Source: CAIWMF01 sp964402065 (GTDB taxonomy: Bacteria > Verrucomicrobiota > Verrucomicrobiia > Chthoniobacterales > UBA6821). Taken from it: a stretch of DNA of 64,000 bases. Below, one piece after another: positions 8,242 through 16,514 of the stretch; positions within the stretch are counted from its first letter, which is position 1, and the number at the start of each line of letters is the position of its first letter. The stretch lies in NCBI GenBank assembly GCA_964402065.1, contig CAYOAN010000004.1, positions 1-64,000 of the forward strand, given 5' to 3'. Both the position numbers and the translations under genes were made by a program. Below the pieces are notes generated by a model. That model ran no database searches. It was not told the DNA's origin and was given only the letters and a program-made list of their open reading frames with translations.

Positions 8242-10461
8242 CTAGCTATTTGCTTTCAACCTAGTAAAAAGCCCTCCATAACGAAACCGCGTTGAAGCAT
8301 TGTGAACCGCCGTTGTGAAAGCTTTCTTTTGGCCAATCACCATGACCAGCCTACGTCCACGCGTGAGGCCAGTATAGAGCAGATTGCGCTGGAGGAGCAG
8401 GTACTGTTGCATGGCAAGAGGCATGACGATCACGGGAAATTCAGAGCCTTGACTTTTGTGAATCGTAATGGCGTAGGCAAGAGTGAGCTCATCAAGTTCT
8501 GAAAATTCATAAGCAACTTTACGTGCATCAAACTGTACTGTGAGATTTTTTTCAGCAATATCAAGACGTTGAATTTTTCCGATGTCACCATTAAAGACTT
8601 CTTTGTCGTAGTTGTTAGTCGTTTGAAGAACCTTATCCCCCTCGCGAAACAAGGTACCATAAGCTACTGCCTCACTTCGATATTGTTGAGGTGGATTAAG
8701 ACTTGCTTGAAGTCTAGTATTCAACTCTCCAATGCCGAGAGTACCACGATGCATAGGAGCTAAGATTTGAATATCCATGATCGGATCAACACCAAGATGC
8801 TTTGGAATTCGATCGCGAACGACATTAATGAGAGTTGATAAAATTTCTTCTGTCTCCTCGCGTTCCAGAAAAATAAAATCTTTCGAGGTTTCCTTGCTTC
8901 CTGCTTCTGGAAGTGTTGGTAATCTTCCTTCATTAACAGCATGAGCAACTTCAATAATTTGGCTTCCTCCTGATTGACGAAAAATTTCTTTCAAATGAAC
9001 AACAGGAATGACACCGCTGCGAATAATATCAGGGAGAACAAGTCCAGGGCCAACGCTAGGAAGTTGATCAACATCGCCTACAAGAATTAATCGAGCTTCA
9101 CGAGGGTGAGCTAGTAACAGGCGACTCATCAAGGGGACGTCAACCATGGAGGTTTCATCAACGACAAGGACATCTGTTTCTAAAGGGTTGTCAACATCGC
9201 GTAGAAACCGTCCTTGGCCTGGCACAAATTCTAAAAGACGATGAATTGTTTTTGCTTCGAGTTTGGTTGCTTCTGCAAGTCGTTGAGCAGCTCGACCTGT
9301 TGGAGCAGCAAGAAGACAACGAAGTTTCTTGGCACGTAAAATTAAAAGTAGGGATTGAATGAGGGTTGTTTTTCCGACACCAGGACCACCTGTGATAACA
9401 ACAGCGCGGTGCTTTAATGCTATTTTAAGCGCCTCGCGTTGGCTCTCTGATAAAGTACGGCCTGTTTTTTGTTCTACCCATGGAATGGCTTTTTCTGCAT
9501 CGATAGATGGAGCCGGATCATCAGCATTTGTAAGCTGATACAAGCGAGATGCAATAATCTCTTCAGCAACGCGAAGGTTCGGAAGAAAAATGAGTTCCCT
9601 TCCAGCAATCCTTTCAAGGGTGACTCGTTGGTCATGAAGATGGCGTTCGAGGGCTTGTTCGATAACAGGATCATCGACCTCCAGTAGTCGCTGTGCCGCT
9701 TGGATCAGTTCCTCGCGGGGCAAAGCGCAATGACCTTCACCCGTTGCCTCTGTCAAAAGATGATCAATAGCCCCGCGAGCTCTGAGAAGTGAATCTTGCT
9801 CAAATCCTAATTTCATGGCAACAGCATCAGCAGAATGAAATCCAATTCCGTGAATGTCGCGTGCAAGAGTATAAGGATTGGCTCGAATAATGGAGATGGC
9901 ATCTTCGCCATATGTTTTATAAATGCGAGCAGCGCGATTTGTGCTCAGGCCATGTGCATGAAGGAAAAGCATGATATCCCGAACCACTTTTTGCTCTTCC
10001 CATGCAGCTTTGATGCGCTGACGGCGTTCACGGCCGATACCATCAACCTCTTCGAGACGCTTTGATTGATGCTCAATAATCTCAAAAACTTTTTCCCCAA
10101 ATTTATTAACAAGTTTCGTTGCATAAACGGGCCCGATTCCCTTGATGAGGCCACTCCCTAAATATTTTTCAATACCCTCTAGCGAGGTAGGAGGCTGTGT
10201 TTTAAGAGTTCGGGCTTTCATTTGTAAGCCATGTTCCTTATCCCGCTCCCAAGTTCCTTGAGCAGTGATCCATTCTCCTGGAGTCACTGAGGGGAGGGTT
10301 CCTATAACACAAATGAGCTGACGATGTCCCTCTGCCTGTATTTTTAAAACACAAAATCCATTTTCAGGATTATGAAATGTTACGCGCTCAACTAACCCGC
10401 TAAGAGCGTCTTCTGGACCTCCAGGGGTGATGTTAAGTTGGCGTGACGAGCGAGATTTCAT
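8242..10461 (-). CDS. recD2: RecD2-type ATP-dependent 5'-3' DNA helicase
   Basis: This 739-residue superfamily 1B helicase is of the RecD2 kind, which acts without RecB and RecC. The ATG at 10461 is chosen because an upstream in-frame ATG at 10497 would add twelve hydrophobic residues not seen in the family. The order is an N-terminal OB-like domain (about 10-85), helix-hairpin-helix repeats (around GIGPVYATKLVNKFG and HGIGFHSADAVAMKLG), then the motor with Walker A GGPGVGKTT near residue 358 and motif II VVDETSM. The final motif (LTLAYAITIHKSQGSE) and a C-terminal SH3-like insertion complete it. The protein helps in repair and tolerance of damaged DNA. It is convergent with the subtilase, with about 19 bp between stops. 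Confidence 0.93.
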   Translation of the reverse strand: MKSRSSRQLNITPGGPEDALSGLVERVTFHNPENGFCVLKIQAEGHRQLICVIGTLPSVTPGEWITAQGTWERDKEHGLQMKARTLKTQPPTSLEGIEKYLGSGLIKGIGPVYATKLVNKFGEKVFEIIEHQSKRLEEVDGIGRERRQRIKAAWEEQKVVRDIMLFLHAHGLSTNRAARIYKTYGEDAISIIRANPYTLARDIHGIGFHSADAVAMKLGFEQDSLLRARGAIDHLLTEATGEGHCALPREELIQAAQRLLEVDDPVIEQALERHLHDQRVTLERIAGRELIFLPNLRVAEEIIASRLYQLTNADDPAPSIDAEKAIPWVEQKTGRTLSESQREALKIALKHRAVVITGGPGVGKTTLIQSLLLILRAKKLRCLLAAPTGRAAQRLAEATKLEAKTIHRLLEFVPGQGRFLRDVDNPLETDVLVVDETSMVDVPLMSRLLLAHPREARLILVGDVDQLPSVGPGLVLPDIIRSGVIPVVHLKEIFRQSGGSQIIEVAHAVNEGRLPTLPEAGSKETSKDFIFLEREETEEILSTLINVVRDRIPKHLGVDPIMDIQILAPMHRGTLGIGELNTRLQASLNPPQQYRSEAVAYGTLFREGDKVLQTTNNYDKEVFNGDIGKIQRLDIAEKNLTVQFDARKVAYEFSELDELTLAYAITIHKSQGSEFPVIVMPLAMQQYLLLQRNLLYTGLTRGRRLVMVIGQKKAFTTAVHNASTRFRYGGLFTRLKANS

Positions 10462-10475
10462 GGGAAACAAATTAA

Positions 10476-10506
10476 ACAGAAAGAGCGCAAAGATCACAAA
10501 AAAAAG
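10476..10506 (-). repeat. Nonamer tandem repeat in the recD2 leader
   Basis: In the sense of recD2, units CTTTGTGAT, CTTTGCGCT and CTTTCTG stand about 15 nt before the ATG at 10461. The same 9-bp pattern and spacing occur before cca. Confidence 0.5.
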
Positions 10507-10551
10507 AAAAAAATTTCTTTATAAAAAATAATAAAAAAGAGAAAAAGTAGC

Positions 10552-13500
10552 ATGCGATTCCCCTTTTTTGTTCTCCCTTTTTTTATATTTTCTTTTTTAG
10601 CGATAGCTACAGAGCAACCGATGCCAGTAACGACGAGAGAATATGCTGAATTTCTCAATGCTGTAGCAGCAACAGATGCACATACGTTGTATCACGAAAC
10701 AATGAACCAGATTACTCGCGTCGGTGAGCCTGGTGATTATCAGTACGAAGCGAGGCCGGGAGCAGAAAATTTGCCAATCACTTTTGTGACTTGGTTGGAT
10801 GCCGCTCGTTATTGCAATTGGAAGGAGCATGGCTCACCAGCTTATAAAGAGGTAACAGTAGCAACAACAGAGACCGGAAGTTATACGATCGATGACAGCA
10901 TGAACAGTAGTGTTCCTAAAAATGAAAACGCTCATTATTTTCTTCCAACAGACGAAGAAGAGATCCCTTCTTCCTTGTTAGCGGACTCATCGTTTTATTA
11001 TTGGGGAGCAAACAGCAAACAGAGTGATCCGGGGGAGTTTGTTCCGCTTTTTCATCATCATGCTACAAAAATTTCTACCGTTGAAGTAAGCAACCCAACA
11101 CTGACTGCGAGTGGAGTCGGATTTTATCTCGTTGAAAAAGTTGAAGGAGATCAATTTCATGCGGCTAGCTTTTTACAAGCTTCTCAACCAGATGATGGAG
11201 CATGGAGCACCTTAGATGAGGTCATTGGCGTTGTCGGGGTGCTTGGGTTCCTTGGAAGTGGAGGGGGGTATGGTTACTATCGTTATCATAGCAGTGAAGA
11301 TGGAGCTCGTTCTGTAATAGTAACTGACCCTACAGCAACAAATCGACGATGCGAAGAGTTGCAAGAAACAAACCGAGATCGAACAGGGCAAGAGAGCGAA
11401 GCGGTGCGGGGCCAAGAATCAGATATAATAGATGATGTTACCGGGAAGGTAACCAAGATAGAAGATTTTGCTCCAGACCAACGCTCTCTTGTTAAAAAAT
11501 GGGCCGATTGGTTGAGGAATCGCGGCCATTTTAATTCTATTTATCCAGAAGTAGATGACATTGAATGCCTCGATAGTGATGATTTTGATGGAGATTATAA
11601 TTGGATTAAACCAGAGAATCGTTCTTGTCTTCAGAAAATTGCTTATTGGATGACACAATCATTTTATCCTTACAAAAATAGAGACGAATTTTTGAAAAAA
11701 AATGAACATCACCCTCAAACATTGAAGCTTAAATTGAATGACTCAGAACAAGAGTTGGAAAGATTAAGAGGCATTGTAACGAGTCACGAAGAAACTCATG
11801 CTGCTCATCAAGAAGCCATTGANNNNNNNNNNNNNNNNNNNNNNNNNNNNNNNNNNNNNNNNNNNNNNNNNNNNNNNNNNNNNNNNNNNNNNNNNNNNNN
11901 NNNNNNNNNNNNNNNNNNNNNNAGCGCTTCAATCCAACATTGCTGAACACGAAGAAACTCATGCTGCTCATCAAGAAGCCATTGAAGCGCTTCAATCCAA
12001 CATTGCTGAACACGAAGAAACTCATGCTGCTCATCAAGAAACCATTGAAGCTTTGCAAGCAACAATTCAACAGCTTCAAAACAGACCTGAGAGTGAGTTG
12101 AGGAATAGAGAAGAGAGACTTCAGTTTTATGAAAAACAAAAAGCGAGGGTAGAGGGACTTAATCATCTCTTGGAACAAGGGAGAGTGTTGGAACATAGGC
12201 TCATTACAGCGACCCCTGATTTTCCTGCTACCATGGCTACTCATCCTACTGAGGTCGCAAATCAAACAACTTCACAGCAAAACATAACTCCTGTTAAAAA
12301 AACCCCATCGACATCGAGCGTCAATTCTACGCCATCAAGCTTATCGGGTTACTATACTCCTCTAGCAGACCCAGCAGAGACTACGACTCATCCTCTTTTA
12401 AAAGTAGCAGAGGTTACAAAAGACTATTTGATTCTTAAATTCATGCATTCTCAAGAACAGGAGGCTTCCCTCCCTTTGGATACAAGCGATCAATTTCACG
12501 AAAAACTTGATGAAATATGGAAAGCCTACATCCATTTAGTAAGTATCAGAAACCTGCTCTTGAGCAAAAAAGACCTTTTAGCAAGTGATCTTTCAATTTT
12601 TGGGAGCAGCTATGTCGCATACTGTTCTGAGCATCGATTGTCAGAGGTAGAGAAGCGTATTGTTTCGATTCAACAAAAATTAACAGATTTACCAGAAAGC
12701 CTCTTGGTCTATATTAGAAAAGTTAATGCTACGTGGGAGAATGCCCAAGCAGAATTTTCTGAAGATGCACATTCTATAGTAGATCGAGATCATACTAACA
12801 GGTCTAAAACATTATCGGCGACTCCAGAAAGTGCACAGAAAGCGAAGAGAGCTTCGGTATTCACAGGCCTTATCAAGGCTGCGAAAAAGATAATTTCTCC
12901 TGCTAAAAATACACCTGCTCAGGCTCAAGAATCACCTGCGGCAACCGAATCAAAAATACCGGACCCACTTCAAGCATTAGAAGGTAAAATAGAAAATGGT
13001 TTTTCAACCAATGTCTTTCCAATTATTAACAAAGTGAACGAGCTTCATAGAAACGCGTATCAACACCTTCATCTTGCTGAGGGAAATTTTCTAAAAGCTC
13101 ATGATCTGATAGAGCTCTATCAGGCAGATCAAGGAAAACTAGTCATGACAACCTCCTCTTTGTTAAGAAACCTTGATGAAAAACTGGCTTCAGCTAGATT
13201 GCAGGTAGCTAAAGTTAACGACCTTGTTGGCCAAATTGAAGTCGAGCTTGGGGGAGCTTGGCAGCAAGAAAAAACACCACTTGGTCAAGAAACCTATGCC
13301 TATCAGCGCGGTGGCTGGAGAGGCGTAGGTTCAGCAGCTGCTTTACATCGTGCTATTGAGAATTTTGTGGGCTATCAACAACAGATCAATTTGATACTTC
13401 TCAACACAGAGCAGGGTGCTATACATCAAGCTCAAGAACTAGGACGCGTCTTGAATACAGCTCAGGAAAAAGCAGCGCTGTTTTTGCACGGTTTAGAGGA

Positions 13501-13645
13501 AAGCAGACAAAATGAAAATGATCTTACTAGAACAAATTTCTTGGAAGCGATGGAGTCACTCTTGAATTTTTCTGAAACGACTACTTCATTACAAAGCCCG
13601 TCACCAGAAAATCAGGAGCTTCATGCGCGCTCTGCCCACAAGTGA
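10552..13645 (+). CDS. Secreted FGE-sulfatase-like / coiled-coil repeat protein, interrupted by the assembly gap
   Basis: I read this as one gene of more than 1000 codons. Before the gap it has a signal peptide (RFPFFVLPFFIFSFLAIA). An FGE-sulfatase-like domain follows: TTREYAEFLNAVAAT near residue 27, then ITFVTWLDAARYCNWKEHG near residue 82. A Gly-rich hydrophobic segment (VIGVVGVLGFLGSGGGYGYY) sits near residue 225. From about residue 395 the protein is coiled coil with a 21-residue repeat (HEETHAAHQEAIEALQ...). The 100 N shift the reading frame by one, which is why it looks like two frames; the repeat continues perfectly on both sides. After the repeats come a Ser/Thr/Pro-rich linker and more helix. 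The last 65 bp overlap the convergent ribD. Formylglycine-generating activity is doubtful, as the domain looks short and lacks an obvious cysteine pair. The function is unknown. Confidence 0.75.
11760..12048 (+). repeat. 63-bp tandem repeat spanning the assembly gap
   Basis: Units of 63 bp encode 21 residues (three heptads). A variant unit lies at 11760-11822, then the N gap, then two near-identical units at 11923-11985 and 11986-12048, which differ by about one base. The gap lies precisely at a unit boundary, as expected when short reads collapse a tandem array. The true copy number is unknown. Confidence 0.9.
11823..11922. other. Assembly gap of exactly 100 N
   Basis: A run of exactly 100 N is the conventional placeholder for a scaffold join of unknown length. 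It lies inside the 63-bp tandem repeat and artificially changes the reading frame of the surrounding gene. Confidence 0.98.
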
Positions 13646-14660
13646 GAGCGCGACAGGTGACATTTGATAAATCTACTTTCGGAGCCATCGTACTGCTGTT
13701 ATCTACGGCAAGTGTACCTTTACCTAAAATAGTTGGAGCAACATAAAATCGAACTTCATCAACGAGATTCTCTTCGAAGGCTTTTCCTAGAGTCACTCCA
13801 CCTCCTTCGATTAAAACAGAACTAATCCCTTGCGCAGCCAGATGCTGCAAGCCAGCACGAAGAGAACAATTTTCTAAAACAATCGTTCTATCACAAAACT
13901 CATCACTCAAAAGATGCGACTCCTTCGGAATATTGCCCTTCGATCGCGTCCAAACCACCCTCCTTAACACAAAGGGGTCAGTCCCTGATATTGCGTATTT
14001 TGGTGCCAGTTCATGATATTGCACATGAGACGGAACTCGGATTGTTAATCGTGGATTGTCACAACGAACGGTATTACCCCCAACGAGGATGGCATCAACT
14101 CGTCGTCGAAAGAGCATTGCATGTCGCCGACTTTGTGTAGAAGTAATCCAGCGTTTCCCTGGTGCTGAAATTCTTCCATCAAGAGACATGCCACACTTTG
14201 CAATGACCCACGGCATACCAGTTTTCATTCGATGATTCCAGGCATGATTAATAGCAGCGCATTTTTCGGTAAGAACACCAGTTGTGACGGTAATGCCAGC
14301 TTGTTCTAAAAGTTTTTTGGCCTCTCCTTGATGAGCTGGGTTGGGATCAGTTGCTCCATAAACAACACGAGCAAAGCCAGCATCGATGATCGCTTTTGTA
14401 CAGGGTGGGGTACGACCATGAGTCGAACAAGGTTCCAGTGTTACATAAAGCGTGGCTCTTTGCGCTTGATCACGAGAAGCTAAATTGTCCAGTGCTACGA
14501 TTTCAGCATGAGCTTCTCCAGCTTTTGCATGATGCCCGCGTGCTACAATTTTTTCATCTACCACAATCACCGCTCCAACCATGGGGTTAGGAGCAACCTT
14601 CCCAAGCCCTCTCCAAGCCTCACGGAGGGCCAGACGCATGAATTGTTCGTCAGAAAACAT
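13581..14660 (-). CDS. ribD: Bifunctional riboflavin biosynthesis deaminase/reductase with an in-frame repeat insertion
   Basis: This 359-residue enzyme carries out two consecutive steps from the GTP-derived pyrimidine to the ribitylamino-uracil precursor. The N-terminal deaminase holds the zinc site: HAEIVALDN (His about 50) and PCSTHGRTPPC (about 77-87). The reductase follows from about residue 150 (WVIAKCGMSLDGRI, GGNTVRCDNPRLTIR, VLIEGGGVTLG). Residues about 214-229 (YHELAPKYAISGTDPF) are encoded by a copy of the REP-like element found elsewhere in the window, placed in the variable loop between NPRLTIR and RRVVWTRS. The frame stays open and the key motifs remain, so the enzyme may still work. 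It is transcribed after the 174-codon gene with no gap. The riboflavin synthase gene is far away, near 52.5 kb. Confidence 0.93.
   Translation of the reverse strand: MFSDEQFMRLALREAWRGLGKVAPNPMVGAVIVVDEKIVARGHHAKAGEAHAEIVALDNLASRDQAQRATLYVTLEPCSTHGRTPPCTKAIIDAGFARVVYGATDPNPAHQGEAKKLLEQAGITVTTGVLTEKCAAINHAWNHRMKTGMPWVIAKCGMSLDGRISAPGKRWITSTQSRRHAMLFRRRVDAILVGGNTVRCDNPRLTIRVPSHVQYHELAPKYAISGTDPFVLRRVVWTRSKGNIPKESHLLSDEFCDRTIVLENCSLRAGLQHLAAQGISSVLIEGGGVTLGKAFEENLVDEVRFYVAPTILGKGTLAVDNSSTMAPKVDLSNVTCRALTCGQSAHEAPDFLVTGFVMK
13974..14019 (-). repeat. REP-like element, copy A, inside ribD
   Basis: The 46 bp on the plus strand begin ggggtcagtccctg and end ccagttcatgatat. They match the left arm at 29132-29177 base for base. 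In the ribD frame they encode about 16 residues. Confidence 0.92.
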
Positions 14661-15185
14661 TTATTTTATAAAACCGCGCTTTTTCCATTCACCGATGTTT
14701 TCACCTGCAGATCGTTGAATCAATTCCATCGTGAACTTCAAAAGGCAGGCTTCCCAGGCATCATCAACTCCTTCAATAAGGACAGTCATGGCGTCATCGT
14801 TTTGCTGAATTTCTTCTTGAAGACGAGCCAGCACCGTTTCTTTAGATTCTTTTAAATATCGTTTTGAAAAATCTTTTTTCTTTAACACAAAACCGTAGCG
14901 CAAAATTTTGAAATGCTCGGGATGTTCAGTAAAGAGGTCTGCAAATTCACGAGCCTGTTCGCCAAATCCTTCAAGGAGAATTTTATTAATATAATCAGGA
15001 GACAAGATACGAGGTCGTTCTGCTTGAAGCTCTCCTGAGCGGATGCAGACAGAACCAACTTCATCCATTGGTTCGGTGACAAGTTGAAAGTGAAAATTGG
15101 TTTGACCAAAGGTTTCAATGGCGTGGCGAGGCTCCACAAGCACGCGTGTGTTTTCAAGAGCATATGTCAAATCTTCTGGTGACAT
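14661..15185 (-). CDS. Conserved-looking hypothetical protein in operon with ribD
   Basis: This protein of 174 residues has no signal peptide or membrane segment. It is acidic and mostly helical, with motifs such as GEQAREFADLFTEHPEHFKILRYGF and a C-terminal WKKRGF. Its stop directly abuts the ribD start, so the two are surely co-transcribed and probably coupled. I do not recognise the family. The tight coupling suggests an unrecognised job near flavin synthesis or simple operon sharing; nothing in the sequence separates these. Confidence 0.75.
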   Translation of the reverse strand: MSPEDLTYALENTRVLVEPRHAIETFGQTNFHFQLVTEPMDEVGSVCIRSGELQAERPRILSPDYINKILLEGFGEQAREFADLFTEHPEHFKILRYGFVLKKKDFSKRYLKESKETVLARLQEEIQQNDDAMTVLIEGVDDAWEACLLKFTMELIQRSAGENIGEWKKRGFIK

Positions 15186-15265
15186 GAATAAAAGATGGAA
15201 GAGTTAAAAACGGTAAGGAAATTTTGGTTGGTGATGAAATTTAAATCGTATATCTTTCACAGGCT

Positions 15266-16435
15266 ATGCCAAAGTTTTTCTATCGATTGCTTGCTCTTTT
15301 TTTGCTCTGCTTTTGCTTTTTGGGGTGTCGCTCTGAAAAGCCCACTATCAAAATTGGCATTAATACAGAGTTAACGGGAGAAGTTCCGTCAGTCGGCAAC
15401 TCTTGCTTGCATGCTGCACAGCTTTTTGTGGAAGAAAAAAATCATGCTGGTGGTATTGCAGTTGGAGGGGTTCAGATGCCCCTCGAGCTTATGGTAGGAG
15501 ATAATGGTGCGAAGCCTGATCAGGCTGCAACAGTGGCTCAGCGTCTTATTGCACAAGATGGAGTGGTTGCTATGGTTGGCCCTAATATTAGTTCTTGCGC
15601 GATTCCTGCGGCTGAAGTTGCAGAAAGTTTTGGATGTTTGATGATGACACCGCTTTCTACAAATCAGCGAACCACAAAAGAAGCAGGCTCTGAAAAAAGC
15701 AAGAAACATGTTTTTCGTGCTGGTTTTACCGAGGTTTTTGAGCAAGCCGCACTGGCAAAATTTGCCATGGAGCAGCTCCATGCTAAAAAAGCAGCTGTTC
15801 TCTATGACATGTCGAGTGAAGCTCCGAACAGCGAATCCAAACTTTTTAAGAAGGCCTTTGAGGCTCAAGGAGGGAGCATTGTAACGATGGAAACCTACAG
15901 CACTGGCGATCGTGACTTTCGGGCTCAACTAACAAATATTAAAGCAGCAGCACCCGATCTCATTTTTTTACCAACGTATTACAATGACGTGCCACTTATC
16001 GCAGAACAAGCCCATCAGCTTGGCATCAAAGCAATTTTTCTTGGTAACAGCGCTTGGAGTACACCGGAAATTATTCAATTAGACGCCGGACACCATTTGG
16101 AGGGGGCTTATTTTTCAAATCACTTTGCAATGGAATCAAGCGCACCGGAAATTCAGCAATTTATCACCGCTTATAAAGCAAAGTTTGGAGAATTGCCTGA
16201 TGAGATTGCAGCGTTGACCTATGATGGAATGGGCTTGGTGACTCAGGCTATCGAAAAGGCCAATAGCCTTGATAGGCTTGCTGTCAGCCGTGCCATGGGA
16301 GATATTCGTTCGTTCCAAGGCCTTACCGGAAATTTTATCTATCCTCCAGGAAGTCGTGACCCGATTAAAAACGTAGTTATGATTCAATTAAGGCAAGGAA
16401 AGTTTGAGCAGGTGAAGAATGGAGAGAATCACTAA
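15266..16435 (+). CDS. ABC transporter substrate-binding lipoprotein, branched-chain amino acid (LivJ) type
   Basis: This 389-residue type I periplasmic binding protein has a lipoprotein signal (LLALFLLCFCFLGC, lipidated Cys21). The mature part has the LivJ fold: KIGINTELTGEVPSVGNSCLHAAQLFVEE at the start, VVAMVGPNISSCAIPAAEVAESFG for ligand contact, a hinge near VFRAGFTEVFEQAALAKFAMEQL and a closing lobe (GNFIYPPGSRDPIKNVVMIQLRQGKF). Relatives bind branched-chain amino acids, amides or urea. No livHMGF permease or ATPase genes are nearby, so the partner is encoded elsewhere. A REP-like element begins right after its stop codon. Confidence 0.88.
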   Translation: MPKFFYRLLALFLLCFCFLGCRSEKPTIKIGINTELTGEVPSVGNSCLHAAQLFVEEKNHAGGIAVGGVQMPLELMVGDNGAKPDQAATVAQRLIAQDGVVAMVGPNISSCAIPAAEVAESFGCLMMTPLSTNQRTTKEAGSEKSKKHVFRAGFTEVFEQAALAKFAMEQLHAKKAAVLYDMSSEAPNSESKLFKKAFEAQGGSIVTMETYSTGDRDFRAQLTNIKAAAPDLIFLPTYYNDVPLIAEQAHQLGIKAIFLGNSAWSTPEIIQLDAGHHLEGAYFSNHFAMESSAPEIQQFITAYKAKFGELPDEIAALTYDGMGLVTQAIEKANSLDRLAVSRAMGDIRSFQGLTGNFIYPPGSRDPIKNVVMIQLRQGKFEQVKNGENH

Positions 16436-16505
16436 AAAACTAATGGACTGGCACTAAATATCATAGACTGGCACCAAAATACGCAATATCAGGGACTGAC
16501 CCCTT
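16436..16505 (-). repeat. REP-like element, copy B, in the kinase leader
   Basis: These 70 bp contain ggactggcactaaatatc, tagactggcacc and the terminal cagggactgacccc. The copy is the exact reverse complement of the second unit at 35023-35092. It fills the gap between the binding-protein stop and a point nine bases before the kinase ATG, leaving little room for a separate promoter. Confidence 0.92.
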
Positions 16506-16514
16506 CTATTATTT

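Noticed and set aside
11798..13645. Separate gene starting at an ATG within the tandem repeat
   Set aside because: That ATG is out of frame with the repeat before the gap. The apparent start exists only because the N run changes the frame.
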